A stretch of DNA of 26,967 nt. It comes from Nemertoderma westbladi. Taxonomy: Eukaryota; Xenacoelomorpha; Nemertodermatida; Nemertodermatidae. The DNA is taken from contig JAUCBJ010003672.1 in NCBI GenBank assembly GCA_032718475.1, forward strand, positions 1 to 26,967, written 5' to 3'. This document shows, piece by piece, positions 9,638 through 19,937 of this stretch. The stretch's first letter is position 1; the number at the start of each line of letters is the position of its first letter. The position numbers and the translations under genes are program-made. Below the pieces are notes generated by a model, which saw nothing but the letters and a program-made list of their open reading frames with translations, made no database searches and had not been told where the DNA came from.

Positions 9638-9775
9638 AGGATACGATACGATACGAAAACGGATATTCGTATTTCGCATCGCAGTATTTTATTCGTATCG
9701 AATTTCGTATCGTATCATAAAAATTGACTTCGTATCGTAAAATACGAATAAATATTTTTCGTATTTCGTATCTTA
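9638..9775. repeat. CGTATCG-rich quasi-palindrome
   Basis: GATACGATACGATACGAA at about 9639 is mirrored by TTCGTATCGTATCA near 9702-9716, and further CGTATTTCG and CGTATCGTAAAATACGAAT words follow. The stretch is dense in a seven-base word on both strands and could fold into nested hairpins. No coding content is supported. Confidence 0.6.
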
Positions 9776-10023
9776 TTATTTTATAAATATTAATGTTTCC
9801 AACAGTAAAGCCAGAGATCACAACTTATTTATTTAGGGTTTTTTCAAAATTGGCTATAATAAATTAAGTTACAGGTTAGAGTTTTATTAGGTCAATAAAA
9901 TGTGTAAGACAGGAGGATCGTTAAACACATTGTAATTAATTAACTGTAGAATAATGATAAAAAGGCCACTGAAATATAATATAATTACAATTTAAGTAAA
10001 GTTAGAAAAAAATTAGAGCTCTT

Positions 10024-10797
10024 GTGAGGAGAACTCTAATCGCATCTAACAGGGCAACTCTAATCGCATCTAACAGGGCAACTCTAATCGTATCTAACAG
10101 GGCAACTCTAATCGTATCTAACAGGGCAACTCTAATCGCATCTAACAGGGCAACTCTAATCGTATCTAACAGGGCAACTCTAATCGTATCTAACAGGGCA
10201 ACTCTAATCGCATCTAACAGGGCAACTCTAATCGTATCTAACAGGGCAACTCTAATCGCATCTAACAGGGCAACTCTAATCGTATCTAACAGGGCAACTC
10301 TAATCGCATCTAACAGGGCAACTCTAATCGTATCTAACAGGGCAACTCTAATCGCATCTAACAGGGCAACTCTAATCGTATCTAACAGGGCAACTCTAAT
10401 CGCATCTAACAGGGCAACTCTAATCGTATCTAACAGGGCAACTCTAATCGCATCTAACAGGGCAACTCTAATCGTATCTAACAGGGCAACTCTAATCGCA
10501 TCTAACAGGGCAACTCTAATCGTATCTAACAGGGCAACTCTAATCGCATCTAACAGGGCAACTCTAATCGCATCTAACAGGGCAACTCTAATCGCATCTA
10601 ACAGGGCAACTCTAATCGCATCTAACAGGGCAACTCTAATCGCATCTAACAGGGCAACTCTAATCGTATCTAACAGGGCAACTCTAATCGTATCTAACAG
10701 GGCAACTCTAATCGCATCTAACAGGGCAACTCTAATCGTATCTAACAGGGCAACTCTAATCGTATCTAACAGGGCAACTCTAATCGTATCTAACATG
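10024..10797. repeat. 24-bp minisatellite, 32 copies, with a binary C/T site
   Basis: The unit AACTCTAATCGYATCTAACA plus GGGC repeats exactly every 24 bases from 10032 to 10776. Nearly all variation is one position, CGCATC or CGTATC. Because 24 is a multiple of three and the unit lacks a stop in one frame per strand, both strands show an open frame of about 260 codons (RATLIASN or RATLIVSN on plus, LLDAIRVA or LLDTIRVA on minus). This openness follows from unit length and does not show coding. Confidence 0.95.
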
Positions 10798-11300
10798 TTA
10801 TGATAAAGCATTTTATAGTGAGAGAATAAAGAAATGGCCGCATGGTATGGTACTCTGGTAAGACCTTCTCTACTATATTAGCATGACCTCTTTATGTGTG
10901 TACCCAATACAACTATACTGGAACATTGAAATCCAAAAAATATTTGAATATTAAGTAGAGATTTTTAATATTAATAATATAAATATCGATAAATACTAGC
11001 TATCTTAAAAATAACTACAGTAGCTCCAGAAATTATAACAATTTAACACTAAATTTAATAAAAATAATTTAACTTTTTTTAAATTACTAGCTATTTTGAA
11101 TTGTAAAAATTACTAGCTATTGTATGTTCTAGATCATTATATTTTATTTATGTTCTAGAATAGTCAAATAACATTTATATGGTGTTCTAGAAATCTCTAC
11201 TGTATGGTTGCCATAGTAACAATGATTTATTTTTTAAAAGTGTAGTGGAATACGGAACCGTTACCAAAAAGTATTATTACGATTAATGTAGGCCGCCTAC
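10798..11300. other. AT-rich stretch between satellite and minus-strand gene, probably intron
   Basis: No exon is supported. The word ACTAGCTAT occurs three times (near 10995, 11086 and 11111) and GTTCTAGA three times. If the gene with exons at 11301-11681 continues to the left, this stretch and the 24-bp satellite lie in its next intron. Confidence 0.4.
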
Positions 11301-11681
11301 CTGCAAATTACGGGATGATTTTTTACTCAGCCAGGATTTAACACCATGAGAACGATCGTATCCGGAGCTGGTTGAAGTTCTAGACAATATATTGGCACTG
11401 GCTGGAAAATAATATGTAGGCCAACAACGTATACTCAACAGGACTAATCCAACAACACAAAATATACACAAACTTTGGAGTTATATATTTATGCGGGGCA
11501 TACAGAAATAAAGTATAATATAACCTTATATAGCTAACCGACCTGGTGTATTTAACTGCTTTTTCTTTCCTCCCAATACTTCATAGCGACGTGGTGGGTT
11601 GTATGAAGCTATTTGGTTTAATGCATCGTTACCATCAGTATGGAATGTAATCCCATTGTTCGAGTTTGCTATTGCAGTCAT
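11301..11681 (-). CDS. Two exons of an unrecognised small gene, 3' part not found
   Basis: Exon 1 runs from an ATG at 11681 to 11543 (donor CCAG|GTCGGT). Exon 2 runs from 11401 to 11301 with an excellent acceptor (TATTATTTTCCAG) and donor (TTGCAG|GTAGGC). The 139-nt first exon ends in phase 1 and the 101-nt second exon restores frame and ends in phase 0. The peptide is about 80 residues so far, begins MTAIANSNNGITFHTDG and includes SYNPPRRYEVLGGKKK and SSGYDRSHGVKSWLSKKS. It is hydrophilic and basic, with no signal peptide or membrane segment. I do not recognise it. The short NPPRR-type motif recalls small axonemal proteins but is too little to name one. Continuation would lie left of 11300. 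Confidence 0.5.
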
Positions 11682-11944
11682 CGCGTTGGCTGATTGCTTA
11701 TTTATTGTAATAATTGTGTATTATTTGATCAAATTTAATACATAAAAAATATAAAAAATAGATGATCTCAGTTTTATTTTCTACCGCTACATACCTTGCA
11801 TCTTGCTACGGGAATTATAAAAACAGGATAGATCTATCGAATCACTAAATACATTAATATAAATTCCATAAAAATAATTAATTAACATAATTATTTATTA
11901 CACGGTAAAAAAATAGACTTTAGACTCTTTTTCACCAAAATCGA
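11682..11944. other. AT-rich stretch between the small gene and the foldback element
   Basis: This would be the 5' flank of the minus-strand gene starting at 11681. There is no clear promoter motif and nothing coding. Confidence 0.35.
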
Positions 11945-12121
11945 GGCATTTTATTTACCGAGCGCGAGCGAGATTAATAAGGGTCGAGAGAATTAATATT
12001 TAAATAAATGTTCTACATTTTTTCCCATTTAATACGTAATTTTCTTCATAAATTTGTACTTTTTGTTGCTCAATTCTATAATAAAAGATAGAACGAACTG
12101 GTGTGTTGAGGGTGTTACGAG

Positions 12122-15112
12122 GTGGAGAGGGATTCTGGAGTTGGAAGCAACTCTCATGTTCCACCCCGACCAACAAAGCCATTGGTGAATCTGAGGCAAG
12201 TCACTAGACTAGCCTCAGTTAACACCCTAACACTCGGGTCCCGAATGCGACAAGGTGAGCTGACTGCCTTGGCAGATAAGCTTTCTCTTAGCGCAGTGGG
12301 TGTTCAAGAGCACCGAATACAGACTGGACAGACTGAGGATCTGGACAGATTAAGGACATGGGGGGCGGTTGACGACTCGCCCTCGCGTCAGCAGATGATA
12401 GTGGCAATGGTGGTATTGGTCTATTGATGAATCCAACTGCACATGCAGCATTGGACAAAATAGACCAAATCTCTAACCGCATCATCCGTTGCCACTTCTC
12501 ATGTTCTGGAAGACTGGCTAAGAAGTTTCCTAAGGTGTATCTGATTGTGTGCTACTCTCCAATTAGTGTTGCCCCTGTAGAGGAGGTGGAAAATTTCTAC
12601 CACAATCTACAAGCAGCTACAGTTGGAGTGGATCAGCATGCATTCTTAACATTCTTGGGAGACTTTAATGCAAGTCTTCATCAATCACCTACATCGCCCT
12701 GGGTCTATAGCAATAGTGTTAACCGAAATTCCGTCCATCTTCAGGATTTTATCTCTGGAAATGGATTGTTTTCGGCTGGAACCCAGTTCAAGAAGCGAAC
12801 TGGAAAGCTATGGATTCATAGTGGACCCAGTGGTCACAAGTCCCAGATAGACCATATTCTGTTTCGTAGGAAATACAGGAGCTCTATACAAGACTGTAAT
12901 GCATTTACACTTCGACCCTTCTCCAGTGATCACCGCCTTATTGTGGCCAAGGTAAGACTTAGTCTGCGTGCTAGCAGAACAACGAAATCTGCCTTGCCAC
13001 GGCATAACTGGTCCTCTCTGTTGCAACAGTCAAGTGTGAGATTCAGCTTCACACTACAGCTGAGCAACAGGTATGAGGTTCTTGCCTCTGAGGCGGCAGA
13101 TCACTGTGAGGGCTATACTGCCTTCACAGAAGCAGTTAAGTTAGCAGCTGCAGAAACAGTTCCTGTATACCCTCGAAACAGGAAAAGAGCCCCCTGGACT
13201 GACAACAAAATTCAGAAGTGCCGAAATGATCTCTATAAGGCGCAGAAAGAGTCCCGACTCAAACAGACTACAGCGGCCAAGAATGCAGTTAAGGCTGCAT
13301 CTAGGTCCCTGAGCAGGCAGTACTCTGTTAATCTACAGGAGCTAATAAACCAACAGGTTGATGCCATCAATGATGCTGACGACAGCAGGCAATCATCCCA
13401 GGCATGGAAATCGATCGACCAAGGTTAAGGCTGAATCACCAGCCGATCGCCTCAATGGTTGGAAGGCCCACTTTGAAAAGCTCGTCAATAATGACAGGGT
13501 ATTGCCTGATAACTTTATAGAAGTAAAAGTGTCTGAGTCTGTACTCCCAGATATTCCCATTGGCGATATCTCCTTTGCAGGAGTGAAGGCTGCTGCAAAG
13601 AGAATTAAGACCAATCGTGCCAGTGGAGTAGATGGTGTTCCCCCTGAGGTCTTTAAAATACCTGAGTGTTTAAAGCTCATCTATCCCATCATAGTAGACA
13701 TGTACCGAACAACAAGAGTCCCACAAGAATTGAAAACAAATAAGTTGGTGCCAGTTCCCAAGAAGGGCAACCTAACACTCTATGGTTATTTTCGGGGAAT
13801 CTCATTGATCTCGATTGCTGCAAAGCTATACAATAGAATTATATTAAATCGCATCAGGGATCCCATTGAGAGACTGCTCCGTGGAAATCAGAATGGGTTC
13901 CGTAAATGTCGTGGGACCATGGAGCCCATTTTGGTACTTAGAAGGATAATTGACGAGTTATCAAAAAAGAAAGACAGGCATCTGGCTGTTATCTTTGTTG
14001 ACTTCTTCAAGGCCTTTGATTCGGTCTCTCGCTCACGTATGTTCAGCATACTTTCATTATATGGGATTCCTGATGAAATTATTGCACCAATCAGATCAGT
14101 ATACGATGGTTCGACAACATTTGTGTCTACTGTTGACGGTGACACAGAACCATTTGAAGTGTTATGGGGCGTCCTCCAGGGAGACACACTTGCACCATTC
14201 TTGTTCATAATTGTGGTTGACTATGTTCTACGCATGTCCTTAGATCATCATAATGATGATGGGGTGATGATAACTCCACCTACTGGCTCCAGAAGTCGAG
14301 GAAATCCTGCCAAGTACCTAACTGATCTAGACTTTGCCGATGACTTAGGAGTACTCTCAGAATCACTAGAGGGAGCCCAACGTCTCCTCAGCTCATTAGA
14401 ACATGCTGCTTCTAGTGTTGGTCTTTTTATTAACTCCAGAAAGACCACAATTTTGACAGTTAACTTTGAAAGTCCTCAGCAAGTCTCTGATCGGATGAGC
14501 ATAAGCTCAAAGGATGGTACGCTTGAGCATGTGGACGACTTCTGTTACCTGGGATCATGGATCCGGAAGTCAGGTGAGGACCTTCGAATACGTAAGGGAA
14601 AGGCATGGGCAGCCTTGAATAGGCTTTCCAGGATTTGGAAGTCACCGAGAATTAATCGGAAACTTAAGGTCCGATTATTTAGAGCAGCAGTAGTTCCAGT
14701 ACTCCTCTATGGGAGTCCATGCTGGGCTCTAACTGCTGAAGACACCAAATCTCTGGATGGCACATTCACAAGAATGCTACGCTGGGTTCATTGTGTCAAG
14801 TACAATGCACACATCTCCAACCAGACACTATATAACATTGGAGGTGTCTCATTGGTTCCCCCAAGCTTGACACTAGAACAAAATCGCCTCCGCTTTGCAG
14901 GACATTGCTTTCGCCGTGAGGACCAGCCAGTGCATAATCTTGTACTTTGGCAGCCTCATGGAGTGAATAAGCATGGTGGACAGCCCATGACTTTCTTGAG
15001 ATGCATCTTAAAGGACACTGGCCTTGAAGATGCGGATGATCTAGCAAATGTCATGGGTGATAGGGAGTTGTGGCGGCGCAATTTTGTCGACAAGCCGGCA
15101 CAGCATTCTTAA
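12122..15112 (+). pseudogene. LINE endonuclease/reverse transcriptase ORF with two frameshifts
   Basis: Three consecutive frames cover one protein. 12122-about 12400 gives the endonuclease start (VNTLTLGSRM, GVQEHR). Then about 12400-13415 gives NGGIGLLMNP, FLGDFNASL, SQIDHILF and SSDHRLIV, the endonuclease core, and a basic linker. Then about 13415-15112 gives the RT: RASGVDGVPPEVFK, VDFFKAFD (214-221 in the 584-residue frame), GVLQGDTLAPFLF (271-283), LDFADD (324-329) and a C-terminal Cys/His region near RFAGHCF. The breaks lie near 12370-12405 and 13405-13420. VDFFKAFD and YFRGIS are off-consensus (FFK for usual xKK, YF for Y), supporting decay. The product would act in target-primed reverse transcription. 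Clade placement (RTE/Proto2-like) is tentative. Confidence 0.8.
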
Positions 15113-15142
15113 AAATGCAGCTGCAATGCAGCATGCCGATCC

Positions 15143-15158
15143 TAGTAGTAGTAGTAGT
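15143..15158 (+). repeat. (TAG)n tail of the LINE
   Basis: About five TAG triplets come directly after the RT frame and short 3' UTR. The same tail ends the related fragment at 17106-17118. Confidence 0.8.
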
Positions 15159-15539
15159 TACAAACTAACTGAACACTGTAATTTACTATTGCTTCCATAG
15201 TGACTGCAATTCAAATTACTGTACTCATCAACTGCTGATGTTGCCTTTCTCAATGTTAAATAATTTAGTGTTCTCGAATATTTATTACGTAACTATAGAT
15301 CCGCTTAACTACATAAACCAATATTGGATATAGATTTCCGTTTTGGAGTACGTCGCGCAGACACTAAAGTTGCAATAACTTTAGAGTGTGTTGATGGATT
15401 TGGATCAAATTATGTGCAAACCTTTTCTACTTCGATGCTCTTTTAACACATGAAGTAAAATTTAAGAATTTCCAACAAAAATATTTTGTTTTACTTTTTT
15501 CGCCGTGAAAAGTAAACTCAATCAGTCAATGCAATCTTA

Positions 15540-15571
15540 TAAGTTCCTTTTTTCCCTAGGGAAAAAAGAAC
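15540..15571. repeat. Short near-perfect palindrome in the foldback loop
   Basis: AGTTCCTTTTTTCCCT meets AGGGAAAAAAGAACT; the arms pair throughout except one extra C, centred on CCCTAGGG. Confidence 0.8.
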
Positions 15572-16012
15572 TCATTTTTCTCCCGATTTTGGGGTTTATA
15601 CAGTATATATTCGGACGAAAATGTAACAAATTTTATTCTTAAATTGTCACTTTTTCGCTCGAATTTAAAAAATCGAACTCCAAAACGGTACTCAAATATC
15701 CAATATCTCTAGTTACGTAATAAATATTCGAGAACACTAAATTACTTAACATTGAATAAGGCAGCATCAGGAGTTGAAGAGTACAATAATTGTAATTGCA
15801 GTAACTATGGAAACAATATAGTAAAATACTGCAGTTCAATTTATTTTGTAACACTATATCGTTCTATATTTTATTAAAAAATTGAGCAACAAAAAAGTAC
15901 CAATTTAAAAATAAAATTACTGATTACATGGGAAAAAAAGTAGAACATTTTATTTTTCAATATTCTTTCGACCCTTTAATATCCTCGCTTACGCTCGGTA
16001 AATAAAATGTAA

Positions 16013-16619
16013 TACATAATTATTTTTACACTTTAACGAACATTTGCATAACGATGAACTGTAACATAGTAACTAACTATAGTTAGATTTTGTATTTTGT
16101 AATCATTGAAAAATACATAATGTTTCTGTATACAAACACTGTTCTGAGGCCATTTTATTATCGCTAGTCATATAGAGTCCTAATAATTATGAAATAAAGG
16201 AAGAGATAACCTCACAGGTATTACAGTACTTGGCACCGACAGTAAAGTGGTTCACAGTTGGGGTTTGCAATTTGTTTACTAACTTAATGTTTCTTAGGTT
16301 ACTAGATTGGCATTTATTCCTGGCTCATAACGGAGTAATAAGTTTAGTTTCCAGAAATCCTACGTCCTACTGTAGGTTTTCATATCACATTGCAACTCAC
16401 AACTGGTGTGTAAAAAAAAAATAATAATAATGGAATGCAATAAAAGGTGCCACATTTTATAGGAAAAATCGGTACACTATGTACGCGGCAAATACGTGGC
16501 TCCGAATCCCAAATGTAAATTGTCTTCTCATGGCACATATTATATTCTTGGATTGTTTTTAGTTGCTTTTGTAACGGAAACTGGAAAATAACATAAATAC
16601 TGTAAGGGAAAGGTTTATC
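16013..16619. other. AT-rich stretch between the foldback element and a LINE fragment
   Basis: I see no gene here. Open frames near 16230 and 16380 lack motifs and codon character. Confidence 0.35.
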
Positions 16620-17118
16620 AAAAATGGATACTATCTGGAAATCAGAACACTCCTCTCCCGTCACCGGAAAAGACTAAGTTCTTTCGAGCCACAGTGGAAA
16701 ATGTACTTTTATACTGGGGTGAGACTTGGACACCGACGAAATCACTTGACCAACGAATTGATGGTTTCTACACAAGACTACTAAGGGCAGCCCTAAACAT
16801 CAGCTGGAGACAACACATGACAAACGCCGAGCTTTATGGTACAATACCACCACACCTGTATCAACCACCCTCCGTGAACGCAGATTAAGATTCAGTGGGC
16901 ACTGCTGGCGAAGTAAAGACGAGGTCATACCAGATCTACTTTTCTGGCAACCAACTCATGGAATCGTAGTTGTGGCCGATCGGCCATAACATATATAGAT
17001 CAACTTGAAAGGGATACTGAACTTAATAGAACCGAAATTGCGACAACTATGGAGAATCGGGAAGCCTGGAAGGATCTCATTTCCACTGTCCGAGTTCGCT
17101 CGACCTAGTAGTAGTAGT
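16620..17118 (+). pseudogene. 5'-truncated fragment of a LINE related to the 12-15 kb copy
   Basis: Only the C-terminal end of the RT protein remains: FFRATVENVLLYWGETWTPT, then a frameshift near 16861, then TTLRERRLRFSGHCWRSKD and LLFWQPTHG, and finally ENREAWKDLISTVR before a TAG tail. The order matches the 15-kb copy (VLLYGSPCWALT, RLRFAGHCF, LVLWQPHGVN, GDRELWRRN), so it belongs to a sister family. Truncation at the 5' end is the usual outcome of incomplete LINE insertion. Confidence 0.75.
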
Positions 17119-17151
17119 GATAATATAATATAGTATATAATATAGTAATAT

Positions 17152-17237
17152 ACTACTAAGGGCAGCCCTAAACATCAGCTGGAGATAATACTATTGAGAA
17201 TCGGGAAGCCTGGAAGGATCTCATTTCCACTGTCCGC
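17152..17237 (+). repeat. Internally deleted echo of the preceding LINE fragment
   Basis: ACTACTAAGGGCAGCCCTAA through CAGCTGGAGA (matching 16777-16812) is joined directly to GAGAATCGGGAAGCCTGGAA through CACTGTCCG (matching about 17051-17094). The roughly 240 bases between are missing, and GGAGA/GAGA microhomology sits at the join. Confidence 0.8.
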
Positions 17238-17580
17238 GCACCCAAATATTGTGTTATGGATCCCACCTTGAACTATAGTGAGTTTCTATGGGACTGTAAT
17301 AATAATATCCCCTAGATACTTTTAATTGGTCATCGATATTAACAAATCATAATATATAATATACTGCAGCGTTACATATAATATACTATCTGACAGTTAA
17401 GTAGAGGAATGAACAAACCTTTTCAACCAATGAGAGTGGCGCATTTAAGGCAGGTGTTTTCATTTCTTTATATGCTTATAATCAATTCTCTTAATTTTTC
17501 AGGCAAAACACTAAAACTGTACAAATCGTATTATAGTAAATATCAAAACAATATATAATTGGGTCGCTTTTTCCGTCGAA
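17238..17580 (+). promoter_or_regulatory. Possible 5' region of the signal-peptide gene
   Basis: Upstream of the ATG at 17581 lie a TATATAAT-like box (near 17550), a CCAAT (near 17430) and an acceptor-like CTTAATTTTTCAG ending near 17503, which could begin an exon that carries the start codon. The promoter is inferred and not shown. Confidence 0.25.
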
Positions 17581-17647
17581 ATGAATATTTTAAATATCTG
17601 TGTCCTTATTATATGTTATACAAGTCTTATTTCAAACGAAATCAAAG
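17581..17647 (+). CDS. Signal-peptide-encoding first exon, rest of gene uncertain
   Basis: An ATG opens 22 codons that read as a secretory signal (MNILNICVLIICYTSLISNE), hydrophobic with a likely cleavage near Ser-Leu-Ile-Ser. It ends in phase 1 at a textbook donor (AAAG|GTGAGT). The nearest acceptor (TTATCTCTAG, ending at 17816) keeps the frame and adds about 25 codons to a TAA near 17892, but nearly all of that lies in the 1.9-kb repeat. Either the host gene was broken by that repeat, or its true second exon lies elsewhere. Function is unknown. Confidence 0.4.
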
Positions 17648-18351
17648 GTGAGTGAGAATGAGAAGTGTGTGCACATGATAATAATGGATGATAAGTTATT
17701 GTAATTGTTGAGTTAGCTGTTTGTCCAGTAATCTGAAACATTACTTCTACAATTCCAATTACATGGTCTATATTTAATTGTTTAGTTACCAAATGTTTTA
17801 CTAACTTTATCTCTAGGACTTTTAAATTGGAGAGATACGCCTATTCCTACTATCGGAAGAGACGGTAACAATACCTGCAATATCCTACTGTAAAGTTTGT
17901 AAATCAAATCATAAATCCGACCTTCTCACCAAAACAGTAAACCCTAAGTAAGCGAATATATTGCAGTATCGATCTCTTTTAACCGGTGAGGCAGAACAGT
18001 CTACGAGCAGACAAACTTCGATAAAACAAAATCCCGCGCAGCGAATCCTAAAATCAGGCTGACTCACTGACGGACTAAGAGGCTCGTATACTTTGCCGCG
18101 GTGTGATTTATATGGTTGGGCAAAGGGACGCTAGCTAGGTACAGAGCAGATTTGGAGATGTCTAACTAGCGAGCAAAGTGCAGTAAGGCCGAAAGTTAAT
18201 TTTATATATTTCGAGGTGTAAATAATTTCTAACGCGCGTGTGTTAATTCTGAACGGTCAAAACAGTTTTGCTCCTTCACATATATAATTACTGGGTACGG
18301 TGTGCATTTTACGAATATTCTAATTTTATAACTTGTAGGTCCAATACTCAC

Positions 18352-18452
18352 GAATGATAAGGTTCCTTCCCCTCTTGCGTATTTCCAGGACTCAAATTCA
18401 GGCATAAGGTTAATACTACGCCCAGAATTCGGCAATTTTAGGTACCAGGTCC
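18352..18452 (-). CDS. Candidate internal exon in direct repeat copy 1
   Basis: The minus strand has an acceptor (CTTAGTATCAG), 33 open codons and a consensus donor (TTC|GTGAGT). The peptide (TWYLKLPNSGRSINLMPEFE, then SWKYARGEGTLSF) has a protein-like composition. Neighbouring exons were not found. The same exon recurs at 20470-20570 in copy 2, but that recent duplication adds no independent support. Confidence 0.25.
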
Positions 18453-18864
18453 CTGATACTAAGAAGAGATGTGTTAGTTTACTACTGTAGGCGTACGGGT
18501 ACTAATAGCTATCCTGGCTCCTATCTAGAATTTTAGTCACCCAGGTAGTCCGGGTAACTTCCTATTAGGGCGTTGGCGGGGACACGGTAGATGTTAGTAT
18601 ATCCCTGATAGCCTCAATTTATTTGCGCCTAGCGTAAACTGCCCTACCGCCTGACCGGTACAATCCTAATTCAGGTGAAAACACAGCAACCCTCCTAGCC
18701 TACAAGTTCTGATGTAACGGACACCGTTGTACGGCAAATAGTCGCACACACACCTGTACTTAGCAAGAGTTAAGCGTACAGTTTGCTGCACCCTAACCAA
18801 TGTGTATGCCTTGTACCGGTGTGCCTACGTCCTATCTGCGTACTAGTATCTGCTCTCTCTCCCT

Positions 18865-18881
18865 CCCCCCCCCCCCCCCCC
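18865..18881. repeat. 17-base C homopolymer in copy 1
   Basis: A pure C run following CTCTCTCTCCCT. The matching run in copy 2 (20983-20993) is 11 bases, so length differs between otherwise near-identical copies. Confidence 0.95.
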
Positions 18882-19345
18882 GTAGGAATATGAAGGTCTA
18901 CTGCGGTTTTTTCCTGAATCAAGACAGTACAGTCCCTATGATGTCATTTTGGGCTCACAGCGTGTCACTACGTCTACCTTTGATCTTTTGGTCTTACACT
19001 TAGGTAGCAAGGATCGAACGCTGTCTAACCTTTCAGGCGATGGGCGAATAACTCTAAGATGGTATTGCGGGTTGTCTCTCGTCTACATTCCTGTGATGTT
19101 CCCGTTCATTGCTGCGGCCCGATCTCTAGCCGGCCATCCTGTCCCTGAGTTTGTTCACCGTAGTGAATTCATAGTAAAACAGAAAAGCTGAGAGAATATT
19201 CTGACTTTATTACAGAAGACACAATTATAATACAATGTAATCTGAGAATAAACTAAGCACGACAGAATAAATCTGAGAATATTAAAGTGATTGAGATAAC
19301 TAATGAACGAAATCGCACCTTTATATACTAAATTTGTGCCGCAAT

Positions 19346-19367
19346 CAATCGAGAAAATTCTCGATTG
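19346..19367. repeat. Perfect 10-bp-arm hairpin in copy 1 (also 21458-21479 in copy 2)
   Basis: CAATCGAGAA, two A bases, then TTCTCGATTG. It is preserved unchanged in both repeat copies. It could form a cruciform or an RNA hairpin; no function is evident. Confidence 0.8.
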
Positions 19368-19547
19368 TTCTATGGGTTCTAACAAGGTTTTAAAGATAGC
19401 TTATTGGTCCAGCTAATATATAACTTGCACGACATTGGTTACAATCAAATAACTACAGCCTTATTGGTACAGACAAATGCAATTAATTTGTAGCGGTTAA
19501 TTTAAATGAGTTGAAATTCTGCACAAAAAATAATTCGCACTTACTAG

Positions 19548-19620
19548 GATTCGAACTTGATACCTACTACACATATAATTTCCAACGCTCTACCAACTGA
19601 GCTACTGAACCACTTGACCG
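19548..19620 (-). repeat. tRNA-derived sequence in direct repeat copy 1
   Basis: On the minus strand GTAGCTCAGTTGGTAGAGCG is a full D arm with A box, and AAGTTCGAATCC is a T loop with B box. The anticodon arm between them does not form a clean five-pair stem and the acceptor ends do not pair, so it is a tRNA pseudogene or SINE head and not a working tRNA. Both pol III boxes are intact and could still be bound. Confidence 0.6.
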
Positions 19621-19737
19621 ATAGATGCATAATAGATAGAACCAATACTAATGAGAACTCAAAGCAATCTTTACAAAGTTAATTCGAATAAAATAAAATT
19701 TTGAAAATCCACGGCATTTAGGGAATATAATTCTATA

Positions 19738-19937
19738 TTTGTACCGGTACAATATGGTATTTAAACCCTTTTAAACACCGGTATTCAATTCCAAAAATAT
19801 TTTACACGCGGTTCAAATCAAATTTTATTTCAAATATTAGCACTTAGCTAATCAAATACGAATTTTTACCTCAAAATACAAAATTTTCAAATAACTTTAG
19901 TCCTACCGAACCGTAGTTCAGTAAAACATATTCCTAC
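19738..19937. other. 200-bp spacer between the direct repeats
   Basis: It starts with the palindrome TTGTACCGGTACAA. It is AT-rich with no open frame, and shows no convincing primer-binding site or polypurine tract next to either repeat. Confidence 0.6.

Larger units (their letters stand above)
12100..15158 (+). mobile_element. Endonuclease/RT non-LTR retrotransposon with (TAG)n tail, nested in the foldback element
   Basis: An endonuclease to RT reading sequence on the plus strand is followed within 30 bases by a TAGTAGTAG tail (15143-15158), a microsatellite tail typical of several LINE clades. Both ends are set by where the foldback arm breaks off (after TAGAACGA near 12094) and resumes (TTACAAAC near 15157). 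About seven bases of the uninterrupted arm are not seen at the junction, and no clear target-site duplication is visible. Confidence 0.8.
11945..16012. mobile_element. Foldback (inverted-repeat) element split by a LINE
   Basis: Left arm pieces 11945-12094 and about 15157-15352 together mirror the uninterrupted right arm 15682-16012. The right arm read backwards runs from CTCGGTAAATAAAATG through ATTGAGCAACAAAAAGTAC into CATAGTTACTGCAATT and GTGTTCTCGAATATTTATTA. The left arm has the same order but is broken by about 3 kb of LINE. Arms are roughly 330 bp at about 80% identity by eye, and the loop is about 330 bp (15353-15681). No transposase is seen inside, so this looks like a non-autonomous foldback or MITE-like element. 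Confidence 0.65.
17823..19737. repeat. 1.9-kb direct repeat, copy 1
   Basis: It begins TAAATTGGAGAGATACGCC and ends GGGAATATAATTCTATA. It matches 19938-21849 almost base for base; I counted about seven differences, including a 4-base TAAG indel, an A-run change and a C-run of 17 against 11. It contains a tRNA-like segment, a C homopolymer, a 22-base hairpin and one possible exon. No protein domain is recognisable. The ends lack TG...CA and inverted termini. Confidence 0.95.

Noticed and set aside
7131-10797. CRISPR-like arrays
   Set aside because: The 24- and 32-bp repeats are contiguous with no unique spacers, and the DNA is eukaryotic.
10002-10811. Open frames of about 260-270 codons on both strands with 8-residue repeats
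   Set aside because: They are by-products of a 24-bp satellite whose length is divisible by three; no unique flanking coding sequence, splice context or proper start exists.
18949-19191. Plus-strand frame of 80 codons repeated at 21061
   Set aside because: Its identity in both copies only reflects the recent duplication; it starts at a non-ATG codon and has no recognisable domain.
19548-19620. Functional tRNA gene
   Set aside because: A and B boxes are good, but anticodon and acceptor stems do not pair.
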